Below, in pieces: positions 17,452 through 27,255 of a DNA stretch of 64,000 nucleotides; position 1 is the stretch's first letter; each line of letters starts with the position of its first letter. Location: contig CP060260.1 in assembly GCA_023898805.1 (NCBI GenBank), positions 124,001 through 188,000 of the forward strand, given 5' to 3'. This stretch comes from Rhodospirillales bacterium (GTDB taxonomy: Bacteria; Pseudomonadota; Alphaproteobacteria; Micavibrionales; UBA1664). The notes under the pieces were generated by a model. The model had not been told where the DNA came from. It saw only the letters and a list, made by a program, of their open reading frames with translations, and did not search any database. The translations under genes were made by a program, and so were the position numbers.

Positions 17452-17966
17452 TTTTGCTCTGCCTTTTTAGGGTCGTAATGCGCCGCGCAATAGGATTGCA
17501 GCGACGCGGTTGTATCTTGCCCGTTGAATGTGACCTGTCCGCCCTTGCTGATCGACACGGTTCCAACATTGGTCCCAAGATCCGGCGTCGGCGCGTTGAT
17601 GATCCCCACCTTTTTCAAAAGGTCGATGTTCAGCGGAATGTCGATCCGATCGGGCAGGTCGAACACAGGCTGCGCGATGCCTTCCGCCGGAACCACCGGA
17701 CGGCCATAGGCATCGACGCCCGGCTGGTAATCCGGCCCGGCCGCGCCCGCCTTGCCGCCGCCGTCCTGCGCACTCATCATCTGCACGGTCTGGCATAACA
17801 TCAGCGCCTCGTCCTCCGGCGATGCCGCCATGTCAACCTGTCGCGCCGGCGATGTTTCGCTATGCTGCCCTTGCCCTGGCGACGGCAGCGCCTCGCGCTC
17901 CACCTTGTCCATCGCGCACACGACCCCGGAAGACAGCAACACGACCAAAAACAGCAAACGACCCAT
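17448..17966 (-). CDS. Small exported protein between rnj and proS
   Basis: This 172-residue protein is of unknown function. The start MGRLLFLVVLLSSGVVCAMDK is chosen because an AAGGA ribosome site lies about 8 bases upstream and because it gives a clean signal peptide, probably cut after VVCA. The Cys does not sit in a standard lipobox (GVVC), so a lipoprotein is less likely. The mature part is Pro/Asp-rich and has IPLNIDLLKKVGI and a C-terminal SYCAAHYDPKKAEQK. It overlaps the proS start by 4 bases and lies 13 bases after rnj, so it is in the rnj-proS transcript. Confidence 0.75.
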   Translation of the reverse strand: MGRLLFLVVLLSSGVVCAMDKVEREALPSPGQGQHSETSPARQVDMAASPEDEALMLCQTVQMMSAQDGGGKAGAAGPDYQPGVDAYGRPVVPAEGIAQPVFDLPDRIDIPLNIDLLKKVGIINAPTPDLGTNVGTVSISKGGQVTFNGQDTTASLQSYCAAHYDPKKAEQK

Positions 17967-17979
17967 GACCAATCCTTCT

Positions 17980-19680
17980 TTATACAAGCGATACATGCAC
18001 GTTGACCAAAGGCTTGATGTCGTGCAGGTCGCGGAAAAACCGTTTGACGCTCGCGCGCACGGCTTCCTCGCCCGCATCCTGCGACAGGCGCTCCTTGCGC
18101 GGCAGGCGCTCGAACCGGTCCGCCGCCGCATCCTCAAGATCGGCCAGATGCTGCGCGTCCTCGTCCCGCGCGGGGTCGAACAGCCCCACGGTGCTGGCCT
18201 GCACGTCCAGAACGTCGCCGCTTTTGCCGTCCGCGACGATCGAAACGAACACCGCGCCGTTGAAGCTCATCTTCCGGCGCTCCAGAATCGCGATGTCGTC
18301 CGCAGGCACGATACGGTCGAAATCCACCGCGTTGAACACCACCGGAAACACTTTTTGCGGGTAAACCCCGTCTGGCTTGATTAACAGCATTTCGCCGTTT
18401 GCCCCCACCCGCACGCTGCGTACCTGTTTTTCGCGCGCCAGCGCCGCGTGGCTTTCCATCTGCACACGCTCGCCATGCACCGCGATGGCGGCGGCGGGCT
18501 TCAGCCAGTCGATCATCTGCGCCAGATCGGCCCGCACCGGGTGTCCGGATACATGGACCCGCGCATCGCGGTCGGTGACGATTTTCACGCCCATCGCCAA
18601 AAGCTCGTTCTTGATCTCGTTGATCGCGACCTCGTTGCCGGGAATGGCGCGCGATGAAAACACCATCACGTCGTCAGGTTTCAGTTTGACCGAAGGGTGC
18701 ACCCCCCGCGCAATGCGCGAAAGCGCGGCGCGCGCCTCGCCCTGGCTGCCGGTGACCACCAGCACGACCTTGTCGTCCGCCATGTCCGCCGCGTCGTCGC
18801 CGGTTAAAAAGCGCATATGCGCGGGCATGATCCCGACCTCGCGCGCGCATTCGACCATGGTGTCCAGCGACCGCCCGACCAAAGCCACCTGCCGCCCGAC
18901 CTTTTGCGCAGCGCGGTAAATCGAAATGATCCGCGCGACGTTCGATGCAAACAGCGTGACCGCGATCCGGCGCGGCGCGCCTTTGAACACCTCGGCCAGC
19001 CCCGCCTCGACCTCCAGTTCGGTCGGCGGCTGCGTGCGCACGTCGGCATTGGTGGAATCCCCGACATAGGCCATCACCCCCGCCGCGCCCAGGGCGCGGA
19101 ACGTTTCAGGGCTGGTATGCGTGCCCAGAATGGGGTCGGGATCCAGACACCAATCCCCCGTATGCACGATTCGCCCCGCCGGTGTAACGATGGCAAGCGC
19201 GTTGCCTTCGGGAATCGAATGCGCCACCGGCACGAAGGTCACCGACCAACCGTTTTCCGGCGTCACGCTTTCACCCGGCTTGATCACATGGATTTTGGGC
19301 CCGCCGTCGGGAAAGACGTGCTCTTCCAGCTTGCGGCGCAAAAGCGCGGCGGTGAAAGGCGTGGCATACACGGGGCAGCGCAACCGCGGCCATAGCCATG
19401 CGATCGCGCCGATATGGTCCTCGTGCGCGTGCGTGACGAACAGGGCCTTGAGCCGATCCCGCTGCTCGGCGATCAGCGTCGGGTCCGGCAGAACCACGTC
19501 CACACCCGGCAGACGTTCATCGGCAAATGACATGCCGCAATCCACTGCGATCCAGTTTCCGTCATACCCGTACAGCGTAAAATTCGCGCCGAATTGCCCG
19601 CACCCGCCCAAGGGCAGGAACGTCACCCCGTCGCGCCCCGGTACCGGCAGGCGTTCGTCGTGTTTGATCTTGGCTTTCAT
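17980..19680 (-). CDS. rnj: Ribonuclease J
   Basis: RNase J is a metallo-beta-lactamase/beta-CASP RNase with 5'-3' exonuclease and endonuclease activity on RNA. The HxHxDH metal site is HAHEDH (84-89), preceded by the family N-terminal block LPLGGCGQFGANF. Further blocks include HTGDWCLDPDP, YVGDSTNADV, FSSRAIPGNE and VSGHPVRADL. The 566 residues are normal. It overlaps coaX by 4 bases and lies in the conserved nuoN-birA-coaX-rnj-proS order. Confidence 0.96.
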   Translation of the reverse strand: MKAKIKHDERLPVPGRDGVTFLPLGGCGQFGANFTLYGYDGNWIAVDCGMSFADERLPGVDVVLPDPTLIAEQRDRLKALFVTHAHEDHIGAIAWLWPRLRCPVYATPFTAALLRRKLEEHVFPDGGPKIHVIKPGESVTPENGWSVTFVPVAHSIPEGNALAIVTPAGRIVHTGDWCLDPDPILGTHTSPETFRALGAAGVMAYVGDSTNADVRTQPPTELEVEAGLAEVFKGAPRRIAVTLFASNVARIISIYRAAQKVGRQVALVGRSLDTMVECAREVGIMPAHMRFLTGDDAADMADDKVVLVVTGSQGEARAALSRIARGVHPSVKLKPDDVMVFSSRAIPGNEVAINEIKNELLAMGVKIVTDRDARVHVSGHPVRADLAQMIDWLKPAAAIAVHGERVQMESHAALAREKQVRSVRVGANGEMLLIKPDGVYPQKVFPVVFNAVDFDRIVPADDIAILERRKMSFNGAVFVSIVADGKSGDVLDVQASTVGLFDPARDEDAQHLADLEDAAADRFERLPRKERLSQDAGEEAVRASVKRFFRDLHDIKPLVNVHVSLV

Positions 19681-20468
19681 GCCGCCGCTTTCCGGGCCTT
19701 ACGCCCCGCATATATGATTTCCAGCCCGCGCAACGTCAGCGCGTCGTCGACCGCGTCGATACCCTTTAACGCACCGGCGAACAGAGGCGCAAGCCCGCCC
19801 GTCGCCACCACGCTGGGCGTCGTGCCCAGTTCCGTCGTGATGCGGGAAAGCACCCCCTCCATCATCCCGACATACCCCCAGTATACCCCAGAACGCATCG
19901 CCGAAACCGTGTCCGTGCCGATAACCCGGTCTGGCCGCGCCACCGCGATGCGCGGCAACTTTGCCGCCGCGCGGTGCAAAGCGTCCAGCGAAAGATTGAC
20001 CCCCGGCGCGATCACCCCGCCGACATAGGCCCCGCCGGCGTCCACAACGTCAAAGGTCGTTGCCGTGCCGAAATCGATGATGACGCAGGGCAACCGGTAT
20101 TTCGCCCGCGCCGCAAGCGCGTTGACCAGGCGGTCCGCCCCCACCTCCTCGGGTCGGGGCAGATGCACGGGAATGCCCGCCTCCACCCCCGCCTCGCCGA
20201 CAAAGGCGGGGCTTATCCCGATATAGGTTTCACAAAACCGGCGCAGCGCGAAATTCGCCTCCGGCACGACCGACGCCACGATCACCCCGTCCACCGACCG
20301 CAGGTCAAGTCCCGCCGCCTGCGCCAGCGGCAGCATCCACGCCGCGTATTCGTCGGCGGTGCGCGCGGCCTCGGTCCGGATGCGCCACAACGCAGCCGGG
20401 TTTTCCGCGCCCGGCGCGATCAACGCGCACACGGTGTTGGTATTCCCGGCATCAATGGCAAGAAGCAT
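19677..20468 (-). CDS. coaX: Type III pantothenate kinase
   Basis: CoaX phosphorylates pantothenate, the first step of coenzyme A synthesis, and needs a monovalent cation. The ASKHA fold motifs are present: DAGNTNT at the N-terminus, VGADRLVNALAA (with Asp112) and IIDFGTATTFDVV (from 130), then GGVIAPGVNLSLDAL. The 263 residues match the family. It overlaps rnj by 4 bases and lies 31 bases downstream of birA. The same cofactor grouping occurs in many Alphaproteobacteria. Confidence 0.95.
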   Translation of the reverse strand: MLLAIDAGNTNTVCALIAPGAENPAALWRIRTEAARTADEYAAWMLPLAQAAGLDLRSVDGVIVASVVPEANFALRRFCETYIGISPAFVGEAGVEAGIPVHLPRPEEVGADRLVNALAARAKYRLPCVIIDFGTATTFDVVDAGGAYVGGVIAPGVNLSLDALHRAAAKLPRIAVARPDRVIGTDTVSAMRSGVYWGYVGMMEGVLSRITTELGTTPSVVATGGLAPLFAGALKGIDAVDDALTLRGLEIIYAGRKARKAAA

Positions 20469-20499
20469 GTGATGTCACTACCCCAGACGCGGCGGATTT

Positions 20500-21222
20500 T
20501 CAAGCATTGCCGAAATGGACCGCCCCGCCGCTGACGATTTGCGCGACCCCGTCCCCCCGGCGCAGGATCAGGCCGCCTTGCCCGTCGATTCCATCGAACA
20601 CCCCTTGCACCGAACCTTCGCCCAGCCGGGCGGTGATCGGCCCGCCCAGTCCGTGCGCCCGCGCCATCCACGCCGCGCGCACCGGCGCGAAGCCCTGTTC
20701 TTGCCACGCCGCATACCAGTGTGAAAGCCGCTCGAAATAGGAATCGCGGACAAAGGCCGCGTCCCGCCGCATCGTGTTTCCGTCATTGACCTGCGCGCCT
20801 TCGGGCGGCGCGACATCGATATTCACCCCGGTACCGATCAACAGGAAATCAGGCGGCAGCTCGCCGCGTCCGCCTTGCACCTCCAGCAATATGCCGGCGA
20901 TCTTGCGTCCGCCTACCAACACGTCGTTCGGCCATTTCAGCGTCAGATGCGCCGCGCCGCACCCGTCGATGGCATCGGCCAGCGCCAGCGCCGCAACGAA
21001 CGACAGCTGGGCCACCGCGCGCAACGGCGCCTGCGGCCGCAACAGGGTCGTCAGGTACAGATTGCCGGGCGGGGATGTCCATGTATTGCCCATCCGCCCG
21101 CGCCCGGCCGTCTGGATGCCCGCCTGCACCATCGTGCCCTCGGGCGCACCCGCCTCGGCAAGGGCGCGCACCGTATCCATGGTGCTTGGCAGACTTTCAA
21201 AAAAATGCAGATGCGGGATCAA
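20500..21222 (-). CDS. birA: Biotin--[acetyl-CoA-carboxylase] ligase
   Basis: This ligase attaches biotin to carrier proteins such as the acetyl-CoA carboxylase subunit. It has the biotinyl-AMP loop GRGRMGNTWTSPPGNLYLT (from residue 40) and LKWPNDVLVGGRKIAGILLE with the catalytic Lys. It is 240 residues long and lacks the N-terminal DNA-binding domain of E. coli BirA, so it should be a ligase without repressor function. It lies 8 bases after nuoN on the same strand. Confidence 0.95.
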   Translation of the reverse strand: MIPHLHFFESLPSTMDTVRALAEAGAPEGTMVQAGIQTAGRGRMGNTWTSPPGNLYLTTLLRPQAPLRAVAQLSFVAALALADAIDGCGAAHLTLKWPNDVLVGGRKIAGILLEVQGGRGELPPDFLLIGTGVNIDVAPPEGAQVNDGNTMRRDAAFVRDSYFERLSHWYAAWQEQGFAPVRAAWMARAHGLGGPITARLGEGSVQGVFDGIDGQGGLILRRGDGVAQIVSGGAVHFGNA

Positions 21223-21230
21223 AACGCGGT

Positions 21231-22694
21231 TCAGGGCAACAGATGGGCGCTTGCCACCGCCGCCCAGACGTTAAGCGGCCCCGGCATGACGATGAACCCG
21301 ACAAGGAAGATCAGGCTCAACGCCACCACCACCATGCCGGGCAAGCTAAGCCCGATTTCAATTTCCTGCGCGCCATCCTGCGGGGCCTCGAAGAACATGA
21401 CCCGGATGATGTTGATGTAATACCACGCGGCGACGACGGAACTCAGAACCCCGATTACGGCCAGCGTATAGGCCTGCGCCGCCACCGCCGCCTGGAACAC
21501 CACCAGCTTGCCAAGGAAACCCGCCAGCGGCGGAATGCCTGCCATCGAAAACATCATCGCCGCGATGCCATAGGCAATGACCGGATGCGTGCGCGAAAGC
21601 CCGGCAAGGTCCGAAATCTCGGTAACCGCAACGCCCCGCCGCCGTAACAGCAGGATCAGGCCGAACATCCCGGCGCTGGTTACCATGTAGATCGCCATAT
21701 AGGTCAGGCTTGAGGCAAGGCCGAAATGCGTCGCCACCGCCACGCCCACCAACGCGTAACCGATATTCCCGATCGAGGAATAGGCCAGCAGGCGCTTGAT
21801 GTTCCGTTGCACCAGCGCGGCGAACGCGCCCACCAGCATCGAAAGGATGGCGATGAAAGAAATCACCGGCTGCCAGTCGCCGGTCAATTGCTCGAACGGA
21901 CCGGAAAGGAAGCGGATAACCAGCGCCAACGCGCCCAGCTTGGGCACCACCGCGAAAAACGCGGTTACCGATGTCGGCGCGCCTTCGTACACGTCGGGCG
22001 TCCACATGTGAAACGGCGCCGCCGCGATCTTGAAGGTCAAGGCCGCCAGCACCAGCACCATGCCGAACACCACGATCACCGGCGTCGGCCCCGGCACGGC
22101 GGAAGCGCCCAGCGTTGCCCCGATCACGTCGAACTGCGTCGCGCCCGTATACCCGTACAAAAGCGACGCGCCGAACAGCAGCAACCCCGAAGATATGGCC
22201 CCCAGCACGAAATATTTCAGCCCCGCCTCCGACGATGCCGCGTCGTTGCGGTTGAACGCCGCCAGCACGTACAAGGACAGCGACGAAAGCTCCAGCCCCA
22301 TATACATGATCAGCAGGTCGTTGGCCGACGCCATCAAAAACAGGCCAAGCAGCGAAAAACCCATCAGCACCGGAAACTCGAACCGCGCCATGGCCGTTCC
22401 CTTCAGGTCGGCATAGGCCGAAAACAGCACCGCAATTCCGCCCAGAACGGTCAGGCTTTTGACCATGCGCGCGAAATTGTCCTGAATCAGCGTGTCGTTG
22501 AACAGGCGCGTTTCCTCGCCCCCGGCGGCCCACAGCGCGGCCAGCACGCCAAACCACAACAGGACGCTAAGGACGCTGACGGACCTAAACGCCCCGCCGC
22601 GCCCGAACGCACCCACGATCATCAGGAACATGGTGCCGGCGGCCAGGGCAAGCTCTGGCGCAAGAACGGAGAGATCGGTCATAAAACTGTTCAT
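21231..22694 (-). CDS. nuoN: NADH-quinone oxidoreductase subunit N
   Basis: This is an antiporter-like membrane subunit of complex I. The 487-residue polytopic protein carries the proton-pump motifs of the family, including the Lys-containing stretch FKIAAAPFHMWTPDVYEGAPTSVTAFFA and LVQRNIKRLLAYSSIGNIGYAL. It overlaps the nuoM stop by 4 bases and is last of the J-K-L-M-N block. It is followed closely by birA, so respiratory and cofactor genes share a transcript. Confidence 0.97.
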   Translation of the reverse strand: MNSFMTDLSVLAPELALAAGTMFLMIVGAFGRGGAFRSVSVLSVLLWFGVLAALWAAGGEETRLFNDTLIQDNFARMVKSLTVLGGIAVLFSAYADLKGTAMARFEFPVLMGFSLLGLFLMASANDLLIMYMGLELSSLSLYVLAAFNRNDAASSEAGLKYFVLGAISSGLLLFGASLLYGYTGATQFDVIGATLGASAVPGPTPVIVVFGMVLVLAALTFKIAAAPFHMWTPDVYEGAPTSVTAFFAVVPKLGALALVIRFLSGPFEQLTGDWQPVISFIAILSMLVGAFAALVQRNIKRLLAYSSIGNIGYALVGVAVATHFGLASSLTYMAIYMVTSAGMFGLILLLRRRGVAVTEISDLAGLSRTHPVIAYGIAAMMFSMAGIPPLAGFLGKLVVFQAAVAAQAYTLAVIGVLSSVVAAWYYINIIRVMFFEAPQDGAQEIEIGLSLPGMVVVALSLIFLVGFIVMPGPLNVWAAVASAHLLP

Positions 22695-24250
22695 GGCTGT
22701 ACCCCCTCGCTACCCGTGCCGCCGGCATCGGTACCGGAAGCCGCGAACGGATCCGCGCCTGGCATCGGCATATGCACCCCGGCATGGTCCATCAAAGCCT
22801 CGACCGACGCACCGATCGGCTCCAGCACCAGACGCGGCATGACGCCCAACGCGATGACCATGATCGCCAGCGGTATCAGGTTGATTTTCTCGATCGCGCT
22901 GACATCGCTCATCGACGCGGCGTCGGCGTTGTCCGCCGGACCGAACACCACCTTGCGGTACAGCCACAGCATATAGGTCGCGCCAAGCACGACCCCGGTC
23001 CCGGCCAATAGCGCGACCCAGCTCGACGCCTGATACGCTCCCGCCAGACTCAGGAATTCACCCACGAAACCCGACGTACCGGGCAGACCGACCGAACCCA
23101 GCGTGAACACCATGAACAGCGTTGCGTAAACCGGCATGTTCTTGACGATGCCGCCGTAACGGTTGATGTCGCGGCTGTGCAGCCGGTCATAAACGACACC
23201 CACGATCAGGAACAACGCCCCCGACACGATGCCGTGCGAAATCATCTGGAAGATCGCCCCGTCCATGCCCTGCCGCGTGAAGGTGAAAATCCCCAAAGTC
23301 ACGAAACCCATATGCGCGACCGAGGAATACGCGATCATCTTTTTCATGTCGGTCTGCACCAACGCGACCAGCGAGGTATAGATGATCGCGATGATCGACA
23401 GCGCCCACATCATCGGCGCGAAATATTGCGACGCCTCCGGGAACATCGGCAGGGAAAAACGCAGGAACCCGTACCCGCCCATTTTCAAAAGCACGCCCGC
23501 CAGAATGACCGAACCGCCCGTCGGCGCCTCGACGTGCGCATCGGGCAGCCATGTATGCACCGGCCACATCGGCATCTTGACCGCGAACGACGCGAACATC
23601 GCCAGCCACAGCCATTTCTGCAACGCAAGGTCGCCCACCGGATTGGCCATCAGCAACGGAATGTCCGTGGTTCCCACCTTCGCATACAGCACCAAAAGCG
23701 CCACCAGCATCAGGACCGAACCGAAAAGCGTGAACAAAAAGAACTTGAACGCCGCATAGATCCGGCGCGGCCCGCCCCACACCCCGATGATCAGGAACAT
23801 CGGGATCAGGACGCCTTCGAAGAACACATAAAACAAAATCGTATCCAGCGCCGCGAACGTGCCGATCATGAATGTTTCAAGGACCAGAAATGCCGCCACG
23901 TATTCCCGCACCCGGCTTCCGACCGACTGCGCCGAGGCAAGCAGGCACACCGGCGTCAACAACGCCGAAAGCAGCACGAAGAACACCGAAATCCCGTCCA
24001 CCCCGACGTGATAGGTCAACCCCAAAGCGGGCAGCCACATGACCTTTTCGACGAACTGAAACCCGCCACGCGCCGGGTCGAACCCCGCCATCATCACGCA
24101 GGCCAGCGCCAAAACCGCCAACGACACCGCAAGCCCGATGGCCCGCGCGCCGCGCCCGGCATTTTCCCCGCGTACAAGCAGCGCGGCCACCGCCCCCGCC
24201 AACGGCAGGAACGTCATCAACGACAACAGGGGCAAACCGCTCGGTGCCAT
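22691..24250 (-). CDS. nuoM: NADH-quinone oxidoreductase subunit M
   Basis: This is an antiporter-like membrane subunit of complex I. The start MAPSGLPLLSLMTFLPLAGA shares one base with the nuoL stop (TAATG), which fixes it; the open frame runs further upstream inside nuoL. It has 519 residues. The LTYHVGVDGISVFFVLLSALLTP block, FAVKMPMWPVHTWLPDAHVEAPTGGSV and MKKMIAYSSVAHMGFVTLGIF are characteristic of the subunit. It overlaps nuoN by 4 bases. Confidence 0.97.
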   Translation of the reverse strand: MAPSGLPLLSLMTFLPLAGAVAALLVRGENAGRGARAIGLAVSLAVLALACVMMAGFDPARGGFQFVEKVMWLPALGLTYHVGVDGISVFFVLLSALLTPVCLLASAQSVGSRVREYVAAFLVLETFMIGTFAALDTILFYVFFEGVLIPMFLIIGVWGGPRRIYAAFKFFLFTLFGSVLMLVALLVLYAKVGTTDIPLLMANPVGDLALQKWLWLAMFASFAVKMPMWPVHTWLPDAHVEAPTGGSVILAGVLLKMGGYGFLRFSLPMFPEASQYFAPMMWALSIIAIIYTSLVALVQTDMKKMIAYSSVAHMGFVTLGIFTFTRQGMDGAIFQMISHGIVSGALFLIVGVVYDRLHSRDINRYGGIVKNMPVYATLFMVFTLGSVGLPGTSGFVGEFLSLAGAYQASSWVALLAGTGVVLGATYMLWLYRKVVFGPADNADAASMSDVSAIEKINLIPLAIMVIALGVMPRLVLEPIGASVEALMDHAGVHMPMPGADPFAASGTDAGGTGSEGVQP

Positions 24251-26205
24251 TACATCGTCCCCATGATTTTCAAAAGCAGCCACGCCATCAACGCCACGAC
24301 CGCGACGATCATGACGAAGGCGTATTGATAGACATACCCGCTTTGCAGCGCCGAAAGAGCGCCCGCGCCGCGCCGCGAAAGCGCCGCCAGCCCGTCCGGC
24401 CCAAGCCCGTTGATCACCGCCTGGTCGCCGCCCTTGAAGAAGCCGCGCCCCAGCGCCCATGCCGGACGCACGAACAAGGCGTCATACAGCTCGTCGAAAT
24501 ACCATTTGTTGTAAAACAGCTTGTAGACCGGGCGGAACATGCGCACGAACACGCCCGGCAGATCCGTCTTCCACAAATAGCACAGATACCCAAGCCCGAT
24601 ACCCGACACGGCCAGCACAAGCGGCAGCAACGGCACCCAGTGCGGCACGTGATGCGCCGCCTCAAGCACGTCTTCCCCGCGCGTCAAAATCGATGCACCC
24701 CAGAAATTGACGTGATATTCGCCCACGAACAGCGGGAAAAAGATCGCCCCCGCGAACACCGCGCCGAAGCCCAGCACGTATAGCGGGATCAGCATGATCC
24801 GCGGCGATTCGTGCACATGGTGCATCGTGTCATGATCGGCGCGCGGCGCGCCGTGGAATGTCATCAGCAACAACCGCCATGAATAGAACGCGGTCAAAAA
24901 CGCCGCCGCCACACCCATTTCAAAGGCAAACAAACCCGCGCGCGTATGCACCGCGAAGTCGGATTCCAGAATCATGTCCTTGGAGTAATACCCAGCGAAG
25001 AACGGAATCCCGGCCAACGCCAGCGACCCGACCCACATCAGGATGTAAGTCACCGGAATAAGCCGCCAGATACCGCCCATCCGGCGCATGTCCTGTTCGT
25101 CCGACATGGCATGGATCACCGACCCGGCACCCAGGAACAACAGCGCCTTGAAGAAGGCGTGCGTCATCAGGTGGAACATCGCCGCGCCATAGGCGCCGAC
25201 GCCTGCGGCGAAGAACATGTATCCAAGCTGGCTCATCGTCGAATAGGCGATGACGCGCTTAATGTCGAATTGCGTCATGCCGATGGTCGCGGCCACGATC
25301 GCGGTCGCGGCCCCGACATAGGTCACGACCATCGACGCCTCCGGCGCATAGGCGAATATCGGGCTCATCCGGCAGATCAGGAACACCCCCGCCGTCACCA
25401 TGGTCGCGGCGTGGATCAGGGCGGAAACGGGGGTCGGCCCCTCCATCGCGTCCGGCAGCCATGTATGCAGACCCAGTTGCGCCGATTTCCCGCACGCCCC
25501 GACGAACAAAAGCAATCCGATCAGCGTCAGCGCCGATACATCCATGCCCAAAAAGTGCAGCGTCACGCCCTTCATCGCCGGCACCTGCACGAAAATCGCG
25601 TCGTATTGCAACGACCCGAACAGCACAAGGGACGCGAAAATACCCAGCGCAAGGCCAAGGTCGCCAACCCGGTTGACGATGAACGCCTTCATCGCCGCCG
25701 CGTTGGCGGAATGTTTATGGTTCCAGAACCCGATCAGCAGATAGGACGCCAAACCCACACCCTCCCAGCCGAAGAACAGCTGGACCAGATTGTCCGCCGT
25801 AACCAGCATCAGCATCGCAAAGGTAAACAGCGACAGATAGCTCATGAACCGGGCCTGATGCGGATCGTGATGCATGTACCCGACCGAATAGACATGCACG
25901 CAGGCCGAAACGACGGTCACCACGCACATCATCACCACCGATAATGTATCAAGCCGGACGCCCCACGAAACATTGACGTCACCCGACGAAATCCATGGCA
26001 TGACCTCGTGCGTGCGCACATGCCCCAGCATCGCGACGTCGATGAACAGCCAGACCGAAATCGCCGCAGCGGCGATCAACCCGGCGCAGGTCACAAGCTG
26101 CGCGCCGCCATCCCCGATGCGCTTGCCGAACAGGAACGCGATCAAAAAACCGATCAGCGGCAGAAAGACCGGAGCAATGTCGAGCAGCATGGAAGTATCG
26201 TCCAC
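24250..26205 (-). CDS. nuoL: NADH-quinone oxidoreductase subunit L
   Basis: This is the distal antiporter-like subunit of complex I, with the long lateral helix at its C-terminal end. The 651-residue protein has FFGWEGVGLASYLLIGFW, GKSAQLGLHTWLPDAMEGPTPVSALIHAATMVTAG and DIKRVIAYSTMSQLGYMFFA, the classic NuoL blocks. It begins 4 bases after nuoK and shares one base with nuoM. Confidence 0.97.
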   Translation of the reverse strand: MDDTSMLLDIAPVFLPLIGFLIAFLFGKRIGDGGAQLVTCAGLIAAAAISVWLFIDVAMLGHVRTHEVMPWISSGDVNVSWGVRLDTLSVVMMCVVTVVSACVHVYSVGYMHHDPHQARFMSYLSLFTFAMLMLVTADNLVQLFFGWEGVGLASYLLIGFWNHKHSANAAAMKAFIVNRVGDLGLALGIFASLVLFGSLQYDAIFVQVPAMKGVTLHFLGMDVSALTLIGLLLFVGACGKSAQLGLHTWLPDAMEGPTPVSALIHAATMVTAGVFLICRMSPIFAYAPEASMVVTYVGAATAIVAATIGMTQFDIKRVIAYSTMSQLGYMFFAAGVGAYGAAMFHLMTHAFFKALLFLGAGSVIHAMSDEQDMRRMGGIWRLIPVTYILMWVGSLALAGIPFFAGYYSKDMILESDFAVHTRAGLFAFEMGVAAAFLTAFYSWRLLLMTFHGAPRADHDTMHHVHESPRIMLIPLYVLGFGAVFAGAIFFPLFVGEYHVNFWGASILTRGEDVLEAAHHVPHWVPLLPLVLAVSGIGLGYLCYLWKTDLPGVFVRMFRPVYKLFYNKWYFDELYDALFVRPAWALGRGFFKGGDQAVINGLGPDGLAALSRRGAGALSALQSGYVYQYAFVMIVAVVALMAWLLLKIMGTM

Positions 26206-26209
26206 GGCG

Positions 26210-26521
26210 CTATCCCTTCAGTTTTGAAAGGTCCTCGACCGCGATCGAGCCTTTGTTGCGGAAGAACGTGACCAGAATGGCAAGGCCGATGGCGGCCTCG
26301 GCCGCCGCGACGGTCAGGACGAACATGGTGAACACCTGCCCGGCCAGATCGCCCAGATAGGCGGAAAACGCCACGAAGTTGATATTCACGGCCAGAAGCA
26401 TCAATTCGATCGACATCAAAATGACGATGACGTTCTTACGGTTGAGGAATATGCCGAACACGCCGATCACGAACAAAATCGCCGCCAGCATCAGATAATG
26501 CGTGATCCCGATGGCCATCAC
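26210..26521 (-). CDS. nuoK: NADH-quinone oxidoreductase subunit K
   Basis: This small membrane subunit of complex I is 103 residues long with three membrane segments. The conserved Glu residues of NuoK are in view in VILMSIELMLLAVNINFVAF and in AAAEAAIGLAILV. The start overlaps the nuoJ stop by 4 bases. Confidence 0.96.
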   Translation of the reverse strand: MMAIGITHYLMLAAILFVIGVFGIFLNRKNVIVILMSIELMLLAVNINFVAFSAYLGDLAGQVFTMFVLTVAAAEAAIGLAILVTFFRNKGSIAVEDLSKLKG

Positions 26522-27129
26522 AGATTAACCCCCTGCCCGCTTTGCACCTTGCGCAACTCCACGACGTCGGAACGCCGCACGCCAACCTGATCCGCCACTT
26601 TCTGGCGCCGCACGCCCCCGCGCACACGCAAGGTCAGGACGATCGCCCCGATCATCGCGACCAAAAGCACCAGCCCCGCGATCTGGAACGGCAGCGCATA
26701 TTGCGTATACAGGATGCGCCCCAGCGCGTGGGTGTTGGAAACGTCGTGCGGCACCGCCGCCTGAATATTGCCGATGGCGGCGGGCGTGACCTCCCACGCG
26801 TACATCATGTACCCCATCTCGCCCAGCAGGACCGCGCCGATCGCGATGCCGAGAGGCACATACTGCATCGCCCCGCGCCGCAGCTCGACGAACGAAATAT
26901 CAAGCATCATGACCACGAACAAAAACAGCACTGCGACCGCGCCGACATAGACGATGGCAAGGATAAAGGCCACGAATTCCGCCCCAAGCAGGACGAAAAG
27001 CCCCGCTGCGTTGAAAAACGCCAGTATCAGGAACAGCACCGAATGCACCGGGTTTTTGGCGGAAATCACCAAAAGCGCGCTTAATATCAGCACAAAGGCG
27101 AACAGATAAAAGGAAATTGCCGCGATCAT
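26518..27129 (-). CDS. nuoJ: NADH-quinone oxidoreductase subunit J
   Basis: This is a membrane subunit of complex I. The start MIAAISFYLFAFVLILSALL is chosen because the first membrane helix begins there; the frame continues about 20 non-conserved codons upstream. It has 203 residues. NPVHSVLFLILAFFNAAGLFVLLGAEF and VYVGAVAVLFLFVVMMLDI are the family blocks. It is the first gene of the J-N block, and the opposite-strand gene at 27256 separates it from the other nuo genes, so a promoter should lie in 27130-27255. Confidence 0.96.
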   Translation of the reverse strand: MIAAISFYLFAFVLILSALLVISAKNPVHSVLFLILAFFNAAGLFVLLGAEFVAFILAIVYVGAVAVLFLFVVMMLDISFVELRRGAMQYVPLGIAIGAVLLGEMGYMMYAWEVTPAAIGNIQAAVPHDVSNTHALGRILYTQYALPFQIAGLVLLVAMIGAIVLTLRVRGGVRRQKVADQVGVRRSDVVELRKVQSGQGVNL

Positions 27130-27255
27130 TGAATCCCAGAGCGTCCGTGAAAAAGACGCCTTCTGTTTACCCCGTGCGCCGCCCCCATGCAAGCGCCGCC
27201 CGCGAAAAAAACGTGGATAGACAAGGGCCTAAACCCATGATTAGGGTACCTTCCG

